From: Agrypnia vestita
Lineage: Eukaryota; Arthropoda; Insecta; Trichoptera; Phryganeidae
Direction: 5' to 3'
Length of the DNA: 64,000 nt
Assembly (NCBI GenBank): GCA_016648135.1
Contig: JADDOH010001981.1
Location: 186,001 to 250,000 of the forward strand
Part shown: piece after piece, positions 58,201 through 64,000 of the stretch
Layout: each line of letters opens with the position of its first letter
How positions within the stretch are numbered: position 1 is the first letter of the stretch
Translations under genes and position numbers: made by a program
Notes under the pieces: generated by a model
Databases searched by the model: none
The model's input: the letters and a program-made list of their open reading frames with translations, nothing else
Told to the model about the DNA's origin: nothing

Positions 58201-59762
58201 CCTTCTCAAACGGAAAAATAAATACTGATGTATTTGTTTTTTGAGCCAATTAACGAATTAATATTTTTTTGTTCATTTATATATATTGTAAAGAAGCACA
58301 CCATCATTTGCCAGATGTTTTTTTGACCAATTATGAATTCAACTAATTAACGAATCAATATTTTTTTGTTCATATACATATATTGATTACAGGATGTGTT
58401 ACTTATGATACATACAGGTTTACTAAATATAAATTTTGGATTTTTGCTGTACATTTCCAAAAAAGAGGCAAGCTCTTGTGCTTATGACTAATCTCTTATA
58501 AGGGGAATATTGTATTTATAAAATATCAAATTTTTTGTTAAAAATGAGATTTATTTTTGCTTCTTTAACATAAATAATTATTTTCATTCTTTCATATTTA
58601 TAAACATTTAAAGTTCATAATTTAAATGTTAAAAATATGAGCTTTTGCTAGGTCAATTGCACAACCAGGTATGTTCTACTAAGTGTTCTAATACAAAGTA
58701 TTTTTCTATTAAAGTTACCAGATGTAAATAGTTCAGTTTTTAATACAAAGTACTAGTCATACAAAGTATTGTTCTAATAAAGTTACCAAATGCAAATAGT
58801 TCAGTTTTTAATACAAAGTATTTTTCTAATAAAGTTACCAGATGCAAAACTTCTTCTGTCTGGCTGTCAAACACAAACTACTTGTCATAACTTCAAACTT
58901 CAGTCATACAAATGCAGGATCTCAGTGTGTAAAACCATAGACAATTCATCACAATTTGCACCATCTATCAGCTAGACTGGAAGCTTTCCATCCTAGCCTT
59001 GTACAAACTGTGGTTTAGAAACATGAAAATAATTGCAGTAAAGTAACGATTGACTGTTTGCAGATTGTAACACGGCTGAAGATCTGATTACCTTGTTAGT
59101 CTACGCCCTGAAAGAAGTATACAAAAGAAACCTGAGGCCATTTGTAAGTTTCCCCAGTTACAAGATATGTAGTTTAATTTATTTTAGTTACAAATAGAGA
59201 AATTTTAATTTTTCTTCTTTTATGAAGTCATTACCTACTCTAATATTTTAAAAACAATGTATGATTTTCATGGTCATCAATAATCTGATGTAATTCTGTT
59301 AACAATGTCTACTCTCATCTTGTGAATTACTTTCTCCATTAATAATGTTTAAAATGATGTATTGCATGTATGTACATAAGTTTGAGTTATTAAAATTCTT
59401 CGAAATGATTTGAAAACTTGGTTCTAAATTAATAATCCTCAGTGACGCATTCAAAACATATTTTTAAATTTTTTTGATGTTTCTGTCTTTTGTTTTATTT
59501 ATTTTTTACTAACATTTACAAGTTTTCGATTACAGATTGACCCGGGCAACACCACCTTTCTGGGGGTGCTGGTAAAGAAGTTGGCCCGCGGCTCCTCCCA
59601 GCAAGCCATCAACTCACTCGGCACCCTGTTCACCAACCCCACAAGAGCCCTGAATATTGTTGGCCAGCTGGGGCTAAATAAGACCTGTTGGGAGTACACG
59701 AATATATTCACCCTGGTTGATAACACGCTGGGGTATAATGATAGACTTCGACTGCAGAATAA
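43281..59762 (+). CDS. zwilch: Zwilch, kinetochore RZZ complex subunit (C-terminus beyond window)
   Basis: Ten coding exons with GT-AG introns and consistent phases: 43281-43406, 43503-43566, 43842-43977, 46570-46729, 47720-47800, 50500-50679, 51794-51936, 55393-55616, 59064-59143, 59536-59762, totalling about 473 codons. The start is the ATG in ACGAAGATG, reading MNFIKDLTENFPNYC. Diagnostic segments are IPLWVVCDGQDQQKTLLMAA (residues about 128-147), where vertebrate Zwilch has PLWVVCDG, then QEELESRLRNLLKDVEEYGW and DLITLLVYALKEVYKRNLRPF, then ALNIVGQLGLNK. Zwilch acts with Rod and Zw10 at unattached kinetochores to recruit dynein-Spindly and Mad1-Mad2 for the spindle checkpoint. Animal Zwilch proteins are around 600 residues, so 100 or more are missing. 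After the last donor (AA|GTTAGT), an acceptor at 63943-63944 would give a stop within four codons, so the next real exon probably lies outside. Exons are GC-richer than introns. Introns are loaded with transposons. Confidence 0.88.
44591..44796. repeat. Long near-perfect palindrome with hairpin-GAAAC module
   Basis: The arms TATTAAAATAAAACACAAAT and its inverse pair over about 95 bases around a 14-base centre. They include TTTACCACTTTATTAGATTAA and GTTTCGAGAACAATGTTCTC. Read outward, each arm has CCTGAAGGAGAGAAC, a GAGAAC/GTTCTC hairpin and GAAACATG, like a hammerhead in which CTGATGA has decayed. A transcript of the intron would fold here into a very long hairpin. Confidence 0.7.
45145..45390 (+). 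repeat. Jockey/CR1-type LINE 3' end
   Basis: GCCGAAGACACTTGTAATTGG at about 45169 and GTTAGTGTCTCATTAAAAAT at about 45362 match the 3' region at 11890-12005. Between them an inserted stretch (about 45220-45350) has inverted TTCTGAAATTTTCTGCCATG and CATGGCAGAATATCTCAGAA arms, probably a small MITE. Confidence 0.55.
45654..45838 (+). repeat. Tandem repeat, unit about 85 bases
   Basis: CATCAAAATGCTT occurs at about 45654, 45739 and 45823. It is followed by TTTGCATTATTTATATTCACG, then CATGCTCTCATGCT and GTTGTTGGG-type sequence. Two full units and the start of a third. Confidence 0.75.
46730..47719 (+). other. zwilch intron 4
   Basis: A 1-kb intron. It contains one complete M2 MITE (47416-47559). 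No other element is recognised. Confidence 0.6.
47416..47559. mobile_element. TTA-target MITE M2, complete copy
   Basis: The ends GGCCCGGTTGTTTCAAG and TTGAAACAACCGGGCC are flanked by TTA (47413-47415 and 47560-47562). The inner left arm has AAAGCATAGATTTTTACG. The inner right arm is partly lost. Confidence 0.8.
47895..49178 (-). mobile_element. Complete mariner element
   Basis: The inverted ends TTAGGTCCTTACATATGAAA and TTAGGTCCTTACACATGAAA (read inward from the right) differ by one base in the first 20. Both are flanked by TA (47893-47894 and 49179-49180). The length is 1284 bases, the usual mariner size. The single transposase frame is uninterrupted, so the copy looks recent and may be active or mobilisable. 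Confidence 0.9.
47972..48991 (-). CDS. Mariner transposase, intact frame, 339 aa
   Basis: The start is at MKNLKYRVIYEYEFHRG, which gives the usual mariner length; an in-frame ATG 26 codons upstream would add residues with no match to mariner starts. The N-terminal helix-turn-helix region (residues 1-110) includes ENTVRFWFQRFRSG, DLQNKPRGRP and a second helix pair GCGVSDKTVLIHLKQIGK. The linker WVPHEL is at 114-119. The catalytic triad is D151 (ITCDEKW), D243 (LLHDNARPH) and D278 (YSPDLAPTDYHFF), with 34 residues between the last two, so it is DD34D mariner. The enzyme excises the element and inserts it at TA. It lies antisense in zwilch intron 5. No stop or frameshift was seen. Confidence 0.92.
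   Translation of the reverse strand: MKNLKYRVIYEYEFHRGTSTAETARRINDVYGDGAAKENTVRFWFQRFRSGNFDLQNKPRGRPETKVDNEELKAIVEADPSQTTSELAAGCGVSDKTVLIHLKQIGKVKKLERWVPHELSEANQQTRVDCCVALLNRHNNEGILNRIITCDEKWILYDNRKRSSQWLNPAEPAKPCPKRKLTPKKLLVSVWWTSAGVVHYSFLKSGQTITADVYCQQLQTMMEKLAAKQPRLVNRSRPLLLHDNARPHTAQQTATKLEELQLECLIHPPYSPDLAPTDYHFFRNLDNFLQRKKFNSDGAVQTAFKDFIDSRPNGFFSKGIDELPMRWQKCIDSNGTYFD
50995..51070 (+). repeat. Penelope-like element end fragment
   Basis: GCCCTGCAATGGGATCCGAAAC then GTT matches the stem II and GAAAC part of the hammerhead-like core at 16763-16790 almost exactly, but CTGATGA is missing. It is followed by ATACAGCAGAATATACCAGG, similar in layout to the stretch after the core at 16810-16835. 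Confidence 0.5.
51361..51695 (-). pseudogene. Non-LTR retrotransposon 3' remnant
   Basis: It matches 8450-8735 in order (ACCAGTCCCTCAAGTTACGC, CCTCTCATA, TTTTTCCATA, AGTATGCGTCTATGGA). Minus-strand reading gives EAWTLHQKRIRKVEAFKMW and RRILSFLKG, the C-terminal RTE-like 'FEMW.YRR' segment. It is frame-broken. Confidence 0.6.
52566..54176. mobile_element. Pogo-like non-autonomous element
   Basis: The ends CAGTGAAACTCTCTTAATACG and CAGTGAAACTCGCTTAATAAA (read inward) are flanked by TA (52564-52565 and 54177-54178). The CAGTG...CTTAATA ends and TA target fit the pogo/Tigger group. Sub-terminal GGGACC and CTTATTA motifs are repeated on both sides. No transposase was found. The M3 element 52981-53698 is nested inside. 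Confidence 0.65.
52981..53698. mobile_element. GGCCGGCGCC element (M3), large copy with GC-rich repeats
   Basis: The ends GGCCGGCGCCACACTA and TAGTGTGACGCCGGCC have TTA-type flanks. The interior holds tandem units with GCGCGAGACCAC(G/T)CGCGCG, TTTCAATTT and GTCCAGAT(A/T)CCGCGT (about 53040-53215), and inverted versions at 53325-53445. It is strikingly rich in CGCGCG for this AT-rich locus. No coding frame. Confidence 0.65.
56158..56630 (+). pseudogene. Jockey/CR1-type LINE 3' fragment with (TTGAA)n tail
   Basis: An open frame (56182-56484) reads LGYNSLETRRNVYLITHFYR, then LLRGMIDNPQIMQSIGLYVP, then RLFYIPIYRTNLPM. This is the conserved post-RT segment of Jockey/CR1-type LINEs ('L..RR...L...Y....G.ID.P.L......VP'). 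It ends with a short untranslated part and a TTGAA-repeat tail at about 56598-56630, the usual 3' end of such elements. It is 5'-truncated with the remaining frame intact. Confidence 0.75.
56732..57553. mobile_element. Possible TTAA-target element
   Basis: TTAA occurs at both edges (56728-56731 and 57554-57557). The ends CCCCCCCTGGGCCGTG and CTTGTTGAGGGCCGT (read inward from the right) share GGGCCGT. Near the left end GTCGCATATATGCGAC is a perfect 16-base palindrome. This would fit a piggyBac-type non-autonomous element, but the terminal match is short. Confidence 0.3.
58690..58850 (+). repeat. Tandem repeat with AAAGTTACCAGATG
   Basis: TAATACAAAGTA, then TT(T/G)TTCTA(A/T)TAAAGTTACCA and ATGCAAATAGTTCAG recur three times with small deletions. 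Confidence 0.7.
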
Positions 59763-59936
59763 GTTAGTTGTTAAATTTTTCTTATTAATTATTATTAGTT
59801 TATTAATCATTTAATTAATTAATTTTTTTATATTTTAATATTAATTAGTTTATTAATTTTTTTTCTATAACATTTGATAAGACATTCATTAATGTTTTTA
59901 ATAAAATAAGCTAGATTACCCGATTTAGGCCTGGTC

Positions 59937-60076
59937 TAGGCCGGGTTGTATCATGTTGGATTAAAGTAAAAGTTTGTTTAAAGCACAGATTTTTTTCACA
60001 GAAACGGGTTGTTTGCTTGGTGGAGAACCCAAAAATCCATGTTTTAAACAAACTTTTACTTTAATCCAACCTGATA
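59937..60076. mobile_element. M2-like MITE, right end lost
   Basis: GGCCGGGTTGTATCATG, then TTTAAAGCACAGATTTTTTTC facing AAAAATCCATGTTTTAAA, and AATCCAACCTGATA. The right terminus is cut where Tc1-like copy B begins, as if copy B inserted there, but the missing end is not seen on the far side. Confidence 0.6.
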
Positions 60077-61402
60077 TAGTCCGTCTAACTTATCTGAAGA
60101 ATGGCCAAATTTGGAACTAACGACGCCATCTTGGATTATCTACAGCTGACAGACCTTTGTTTACAGAGGGGTTCACGACTGTTTCGATAGTTCTTTAAGA
60201 AAATTTTAGATTGTCACCATGCCAAAACCATTGAAAGCGGTGTTCGGGAAATAATCTTGAAAATGCACACGTTTTTTGAAGAGGAACAACGTCTAAAAGC
60301 CCCAATTATACCGTTTGATTTTGTTCATAGACTTATTGCCGCCACTTCAGGTTAGTGCTGCCATGCAGTTATAATGATTTTCCCATACTTAGTTTTTTAT
60401 TTTACTATTATACAATTTCTTCAGGTATTTCTGAATCGGCAATTTACAAAATAGTTAAAGAAGGTAAAGTGGCCGTGGAAATGGGCATTAAAATATCTAC
60501 ACCCGGAAAAAAAAGAACAAGGATAAGTGGAAAAATTGAATTAGAAGCCGTAAGATGAGAAAAGTTTTAGAACATATTTTATTCGATAATTTTTTTTACA
60601 TAGAATTTTTATTATTTATACTTTTTATTACATAATTCATTAACGAGTTCATTTGTATGAACATCTTTTTTCAAAAATAAACTTTTTTATTTATGCACAT
60701 TAAAGACTGGTTGCATCAACTTACTTTATAGCAATAGTTCATTTAAAGCATAGATTTTTACGAGAGCGAGTTGTTTGATCGGTGGAAAATGCAAAATATC
60801 TATGTTTTGAATGAAAGATTACTATTAACCAAGTTGATACAACGGCCCTAAACCGATTGATATCCTTAGGTGTTACTGAGTTAAACATGGTGGTCATGAT
60901 CATTAGGTATGAGACACCGAATAAAACCGGCGCCACACTGCGCGGATCTTGCGCCGCGTCTCTTCTGTCATGGAACATCGCTACATTTCTTTCCACACAA
61001 TATGCGCTTATTAAACACACTACCCGGATGATCGGTCGATCTATTTGCTTTGCCAATTTGGCGCAACGGAAAAAACGCGGCGGAAGATCTGCGTAACGTG
61101 GCGCCGGCCTAAAATAATTATTATTGTTTGTTTTTTTTTACTGAAAATTATATTTTTCTTTGATTTTGAAAAAACGCCATTTTGTGACGTTGAGTATTTT
61201 ACGAATGTATATTTTGATAAATTTATTTGTACGTTAGTTTACATTTTTTGTTTTTTATTGTGTCGTATACTGCTTAATAACTTGTTTAAGAAAAAACGAA
61301 TTTGCATAAAATTCCCTACAAATGAGATAATTTTTAGACTATGGGCAGTACCACAACGATTGGGACGCCCTCCTTTATTCTCCAGATAAGTTGGACGGAC
61401 TA
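60077..61402 (+). mobile_element. Tc1-like composite element, copy B
   Basis: The ends TAGTCCGTCTAACTTATCTG and CAGATAAGTTGGACGGACTA are flanked by TA (60075-60076 and 61403-61404). The element has the same order as copy A: coding part, M2-like MITE (about 60703-60852) and M3 MITE (60927-61109). It is inverted relative to copy A and lies in the last visible zwilch intron. Confidence 0.75.
60219..60558 (+). pseudogene. Copy B of the DNA-binding-domain gene, frameshifted
   Basis: Exon 1 starts at ATG 60219, but one A is missing from the run after ATGCC (four A versus five in copy A). The frame changes to MPKPLKAVFGK and stops. Exon 2 (GISESAIYKIVKEGK to EAVR, stop at 60556-60558) is unchanged. 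Splice signals are conserved. Confidence 0.65.
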
Positions 61403-62109
61403 TAAACTAGGGATGGGCGTTGAATGGACGGACTAGTTGAAATCAAGTAGACGGTGGACGGTGGACGATTCGAGATTCAATGTAATGCAAAGCAACGAGC
61501 GAGAGCAAGACAAAACGTCTCCGTTTATTTCTCTCTCATCTCTCGCTGTCGACTTGTAGACGCCATAGACGGCTCGACGGGTAATTTCATTTCAACTCTA
61601 AAGTACACGATCATAGAGTGCAGATCTGTGTACACGAACTATGACAGAGATTTGAAGAATGCATGCGTAGGGAGAGATAGGCTTAATAAGCTATTATCTA
61701 TTATTTTTTACTTGATTTTTTGCGATGTGCACGTGCGACGTTTCGGTGAATTCCCAATTTTACGCTGTATAAAATAAAACAATTCTGTTTAATTATTTTA
61801 TTTTTTATTGAACTATTATTAATTAACAGGCCGGCTAGATATTTTTCTAAAATCAATATTTTATTCGATCGATCTCGACTTCTTATATCTACCTGAAAAG
61901 GGATTGTAAAATTTAATTATTGTGTTATTTCGTTACTTTTCAACTTTAGCATATAAATGATAAACAAACTTGTAGGGAATAAAATTTTCTATACCTAACT
62001 ACGGTCCTTATTCAGGAGTTCAATATTAATTTATTATATATGTAATATAATCTTGAATTTAGGTTTAATTAATTTTTATTAAAAATTTCCTATTTTCAGC
62101 TTCATAGAT

Positions 62110-62205
62110 AAAAAAATAAATCTTTGTTTGTTTGTTTACACTACTTTTTATTGGTTTTTTACATGTTTCGGGAACAATGTTCCTTTTCTCAGATTGAGCC
62201 TTAAA
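62110..62205 (-). repeat. Half palindrome with hairpin-GAAAC module
   Basis: On the minus strand CTGAGAAAAGGAACATTGTTCC is followed by CGAAACATG, with arm sequence TTACACTACTTTTTATTGG. It is a one-armed relative of 44591-44796. Confidence 0.5.
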
Positions 62206-62399
62206 CTATAGTTGACAAATAATACAGATATATTTATTTATTAATAATGTCACCACAAAGTGAAAGCCTGACTTTGAAAGATGTATTCTTCAATAAATTT
62301 CTAGATAACATCTCAAATGTAAAGTATTTTTAAATTATGTATTTATTTATAAATTTATAGATAATAAATAAATGTAAAGGTTTTTATCATTTTATTTAA

Positions 62400-62600
62400 C
62401 TTGTATTGAAACGAATGAATTTTTCGTAATCGATTTGAGTTAGTGTAGTGATAGTCCAACGTTTTACAAAAAATAATGAATATTGATCAGACATATTGAA
62501 AAAATTCAAACTTTGATGTCGCATATCTCCATAACTATTGATATTAGGTCATGATAGCTTTCGACTCATAATCAAGGCAGGAATATAGTCCTGCGAGGTT
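62400..62600 (+). repeat. Half copy of the 7107-7422 MITE family
   Basis: GTGATAGTCCAACGTTTTAC, GCATATCTCCATAACTATTG and ATATTAGGTCATG follow the order at 7225-7345. The ends are lost. Confidence 0.55.
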
Positions 62601-63432
62601 ATTAATGTTTTCCAAATAACCCTGTACACATGTAATGACGTGTACCTAATATATTTTTTTATACACACATTACTGCTTTGTGCTTTATATTTTTAATTTT
62701 TATACTCATATTTTAATGCTTATACCCGATACTTCCACAGCTTATATATGTAGTTTATATTTATATTTTACTGCTAACACCTGATATTGTTGTGTATACC
62801 TACTTCTTTCTTTATTATATATAGAAAGAAGTATTCTATATACTGTATTATTAACTAAGATTTGATGTATTAGATTTTCTTTTCTTTCCTTCCAATTGTT
62901 ATATAATTAGATTACACTACCTATACCTTTGATTGTAAGTGGTTATCCCTCACCACACACAAGAATATAATTTTTTTTGGTGAGGTATACACACACAAAA
63001 AATATCGATTTGTAAACATTTATGTAAGATTGTAGAAAAAAAATTTATATATATATTATTAATTTAAAAAAAAAAGTATTTAAAACAATATGTAAAAGCC
63101 TATAATGTGCGTAAACAAATAAATAATAAAATATTTATTTTTACATATAAGCACAAGTAGCGGTTTTACTTTCCCCGAAACTATATTCCTTCGAACTTCT
63201 TTAAATTTTAAAAATTAACGTAATAAAAATAACCAACGGTTCAGCCGTCGAGCAGCGTCGCGTCGAACCGTAGACAGTTGACCATCGTCCCGATGTTTAG
63301 ATAGAACGTCCGCGCAACGAAGTTGACGCGTCAACTAGTTGACGAATTCAACTAGTTGATCTTCTCGTCGATGGACGGACGTGGACGGTCTCGTTTCGTC
63401 GACGGTAAATACGTCGACGACCCATCCCTAAT

Positions 63433-63650
63433 GCATATTCACTTGTAAACATACCTCGTGGTACTGACGCTCCGTGTAATGACGCAGTGAGCTCGCTCGG
63501 GTATCGTGCGCATGGCAACGTTGCCATGGCACATAGCCGCGCTATGTTATGCGCGACGTCGCGGAACAGTGCACGACGTTGCAACGTCACGTAGACTCTA
63601 TGCCGCGCGTGCTGTTGAGGGACAATTTGTCCCCTAGTGAATACATGGCT
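63433..63650 (+). mobile_element. Right end of a second PIF/Harbinger-like element
   Basis: It matches 21834-22058 closely (ATTCACTTGTAAACATACC, AGTGAGCTCGCTCGGGTA, GCAACGTCACGTAGACTCT, CCCCTAGTGAATACATGGCT), then TTA. The left part is missing at the junction with the hAT-like element. Confidence 0.7.
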
Positions 63651-64000
63651 TTATACAATGGGTCTTTCATACGATAGTTCAGTGTATGATGTTTAATTTT
63701 TAAAATCTTCGTTATTCAAATCACACCATCCCACTCATTACGAAAAATTTTAAGTACCTATATTTACTTACTGTTTGTTGTGTTAATCATTGTATTGCTT
63801 CATCACATAATAAAGAAGAATATCCTTTCATAGATGAGTTTTATTTCAATAATCTGTAGAGGAATTCAAACCAACTTCAGAATACGAAGATTTTTGTATT
63901 TTCTACGTTGATAGTCTATGATGTTTTCTCTTTCTTTATTATAGCCAATTATAGCGCAGCTAACCAACTCCCGCGATGTGCGTCAACGTTCACAGTAATT
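63651..64000 (+). other. End of window, presumed zwilch intron
   Basis: A pyrimidine tract followed by TTATAG at 63939-63944 could be a splice acceptor. Phase 0 would read PIIAQLTNSRDVRQRSQ and stop, but the previous donor leaves phase 2, which would read NQL and stop. I cannot place a convincing exon here. Confidence 0.3.

Larger units (their letters stand above)
55617..59063 (+). other. zwilch intron 8
   Basis: A 3.4-kb intron. It contains a LINE fragment (56158-56630), a possible TTAA-target element (56732-57553), a direct repeat with CATTTGCCAGATG and ATTAATATTTTTTTGTTCAT (58168-58393) and a tandem repeat (58690-58850). Confidence 0.6.
61407..63430. mobile_element. hAT-like non-autonomous element
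   Basis: The ends TAGGGATGGGCG and CGACCCATCCCTA are inverted and typical of hAT elements. Sub-terminal GGACGGAC, GACGGTGGACGG and GTCGACGA repeats occur on both sides. No 8-base target duplication is visible (flanks ctataaac and atgcatat). The middle (about 61800-63235) is AT-rich and holds a palindrome half near 62110-62205 and a MITE half near 62400-62600. No transposase was seen. Confidence 0.55.

Noticed and set aside
61454..61777. 107-codon frame
   Set aside because: It lies in the sub-terminal region of a hAT-like element and shows no transposase motif.
1..64000. CRISPR arrays, operons, phage or bacterial genes
   Set aside because: Repeats here are dispersed or tandem transposon-derived; no regular spacer array and the genes are spliced.

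Overview
The window is AT-rich eukaryotic DNA with spliced genes and dense, nested transposable elements. It looks like an insect, most likely a lepidopteran. Reasons: an RTE retrotransposon remnant resembles the RTE family known from Heliconius (from memory, not a search); tRNA-derived SINEs, Penelope-like, mariner, Jockey/CR1-type and TTA-target MITE families occur together; and one gene encodes an animal kinetochore protein. No bacterial genes, rRNA, CRISPR array or clearly functional tRNA gene was seen.

The only host gene I can identify is zwilch, on the + strand. Ten coding exons lie between 43281 and 59762 and give about 473 residues. The C-terminus probably lies beyond the right edge. 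Zwilch is a subunit of the Rod-Zw10-Zwilch kinetochore complex. Its introns are full of insertions: a palindromic element, a LINE 3' end, a TTA-target MITE, a complete mariner with an open transposase frame (47895-49178), LINE fragments, a pogo-like element (52566-54176), and in the last visible intron a Tc1-like composite plus a hAT-like element.

Layout. 1-13 kb: RTE-derived short elements, tRNA-derived SINE pieces (one pair forming a large fold-back), an RTE pseudogene, a fold-back MITE, a hAT-like element rich in ACTACAA, and Jockey/CR1-type fragments. 13-18 kb: a LINE tail, a hammerhead-like palindrome, and a 5'-truncated Penelope-like element carrying a GIY-YIG endonuclease frame, inserted in a MITE with a clear 9-bp target duplication. 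18-30 kb: tandem duplications, small MITEs, a PIF/Harbinger relic, LINE remnants and long AT-rich stretches with nothing recognisable. 31-34.4 kb: a GC-richer block with a TATA-type promoter, tandem leader-like repeats and possible LTR-element leftovers. 34.7-43 kb: nested insertions (a MITE in a MITE in an RTE copy; a LINE and a MITE in a hAT-like element), a Tc1-like composite with an intact two-exon DNA-binding-domain frame, and a decayed hAT transposase. 43.3-64 kb: zwilch and its intronic elements.

I did not find a convincing new multi-gene system. The most notable signals are a hammerhead-ribozyme core in the Penelope-like fragment with several look-alike palindromes elsewhere, two inverted composite elements that share the same nested insertions, an apparently intact mariner inside zwilch, and the layered insertions at 34.7-38.8 kb. 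All family assignments come from motif recognition, not database searches.
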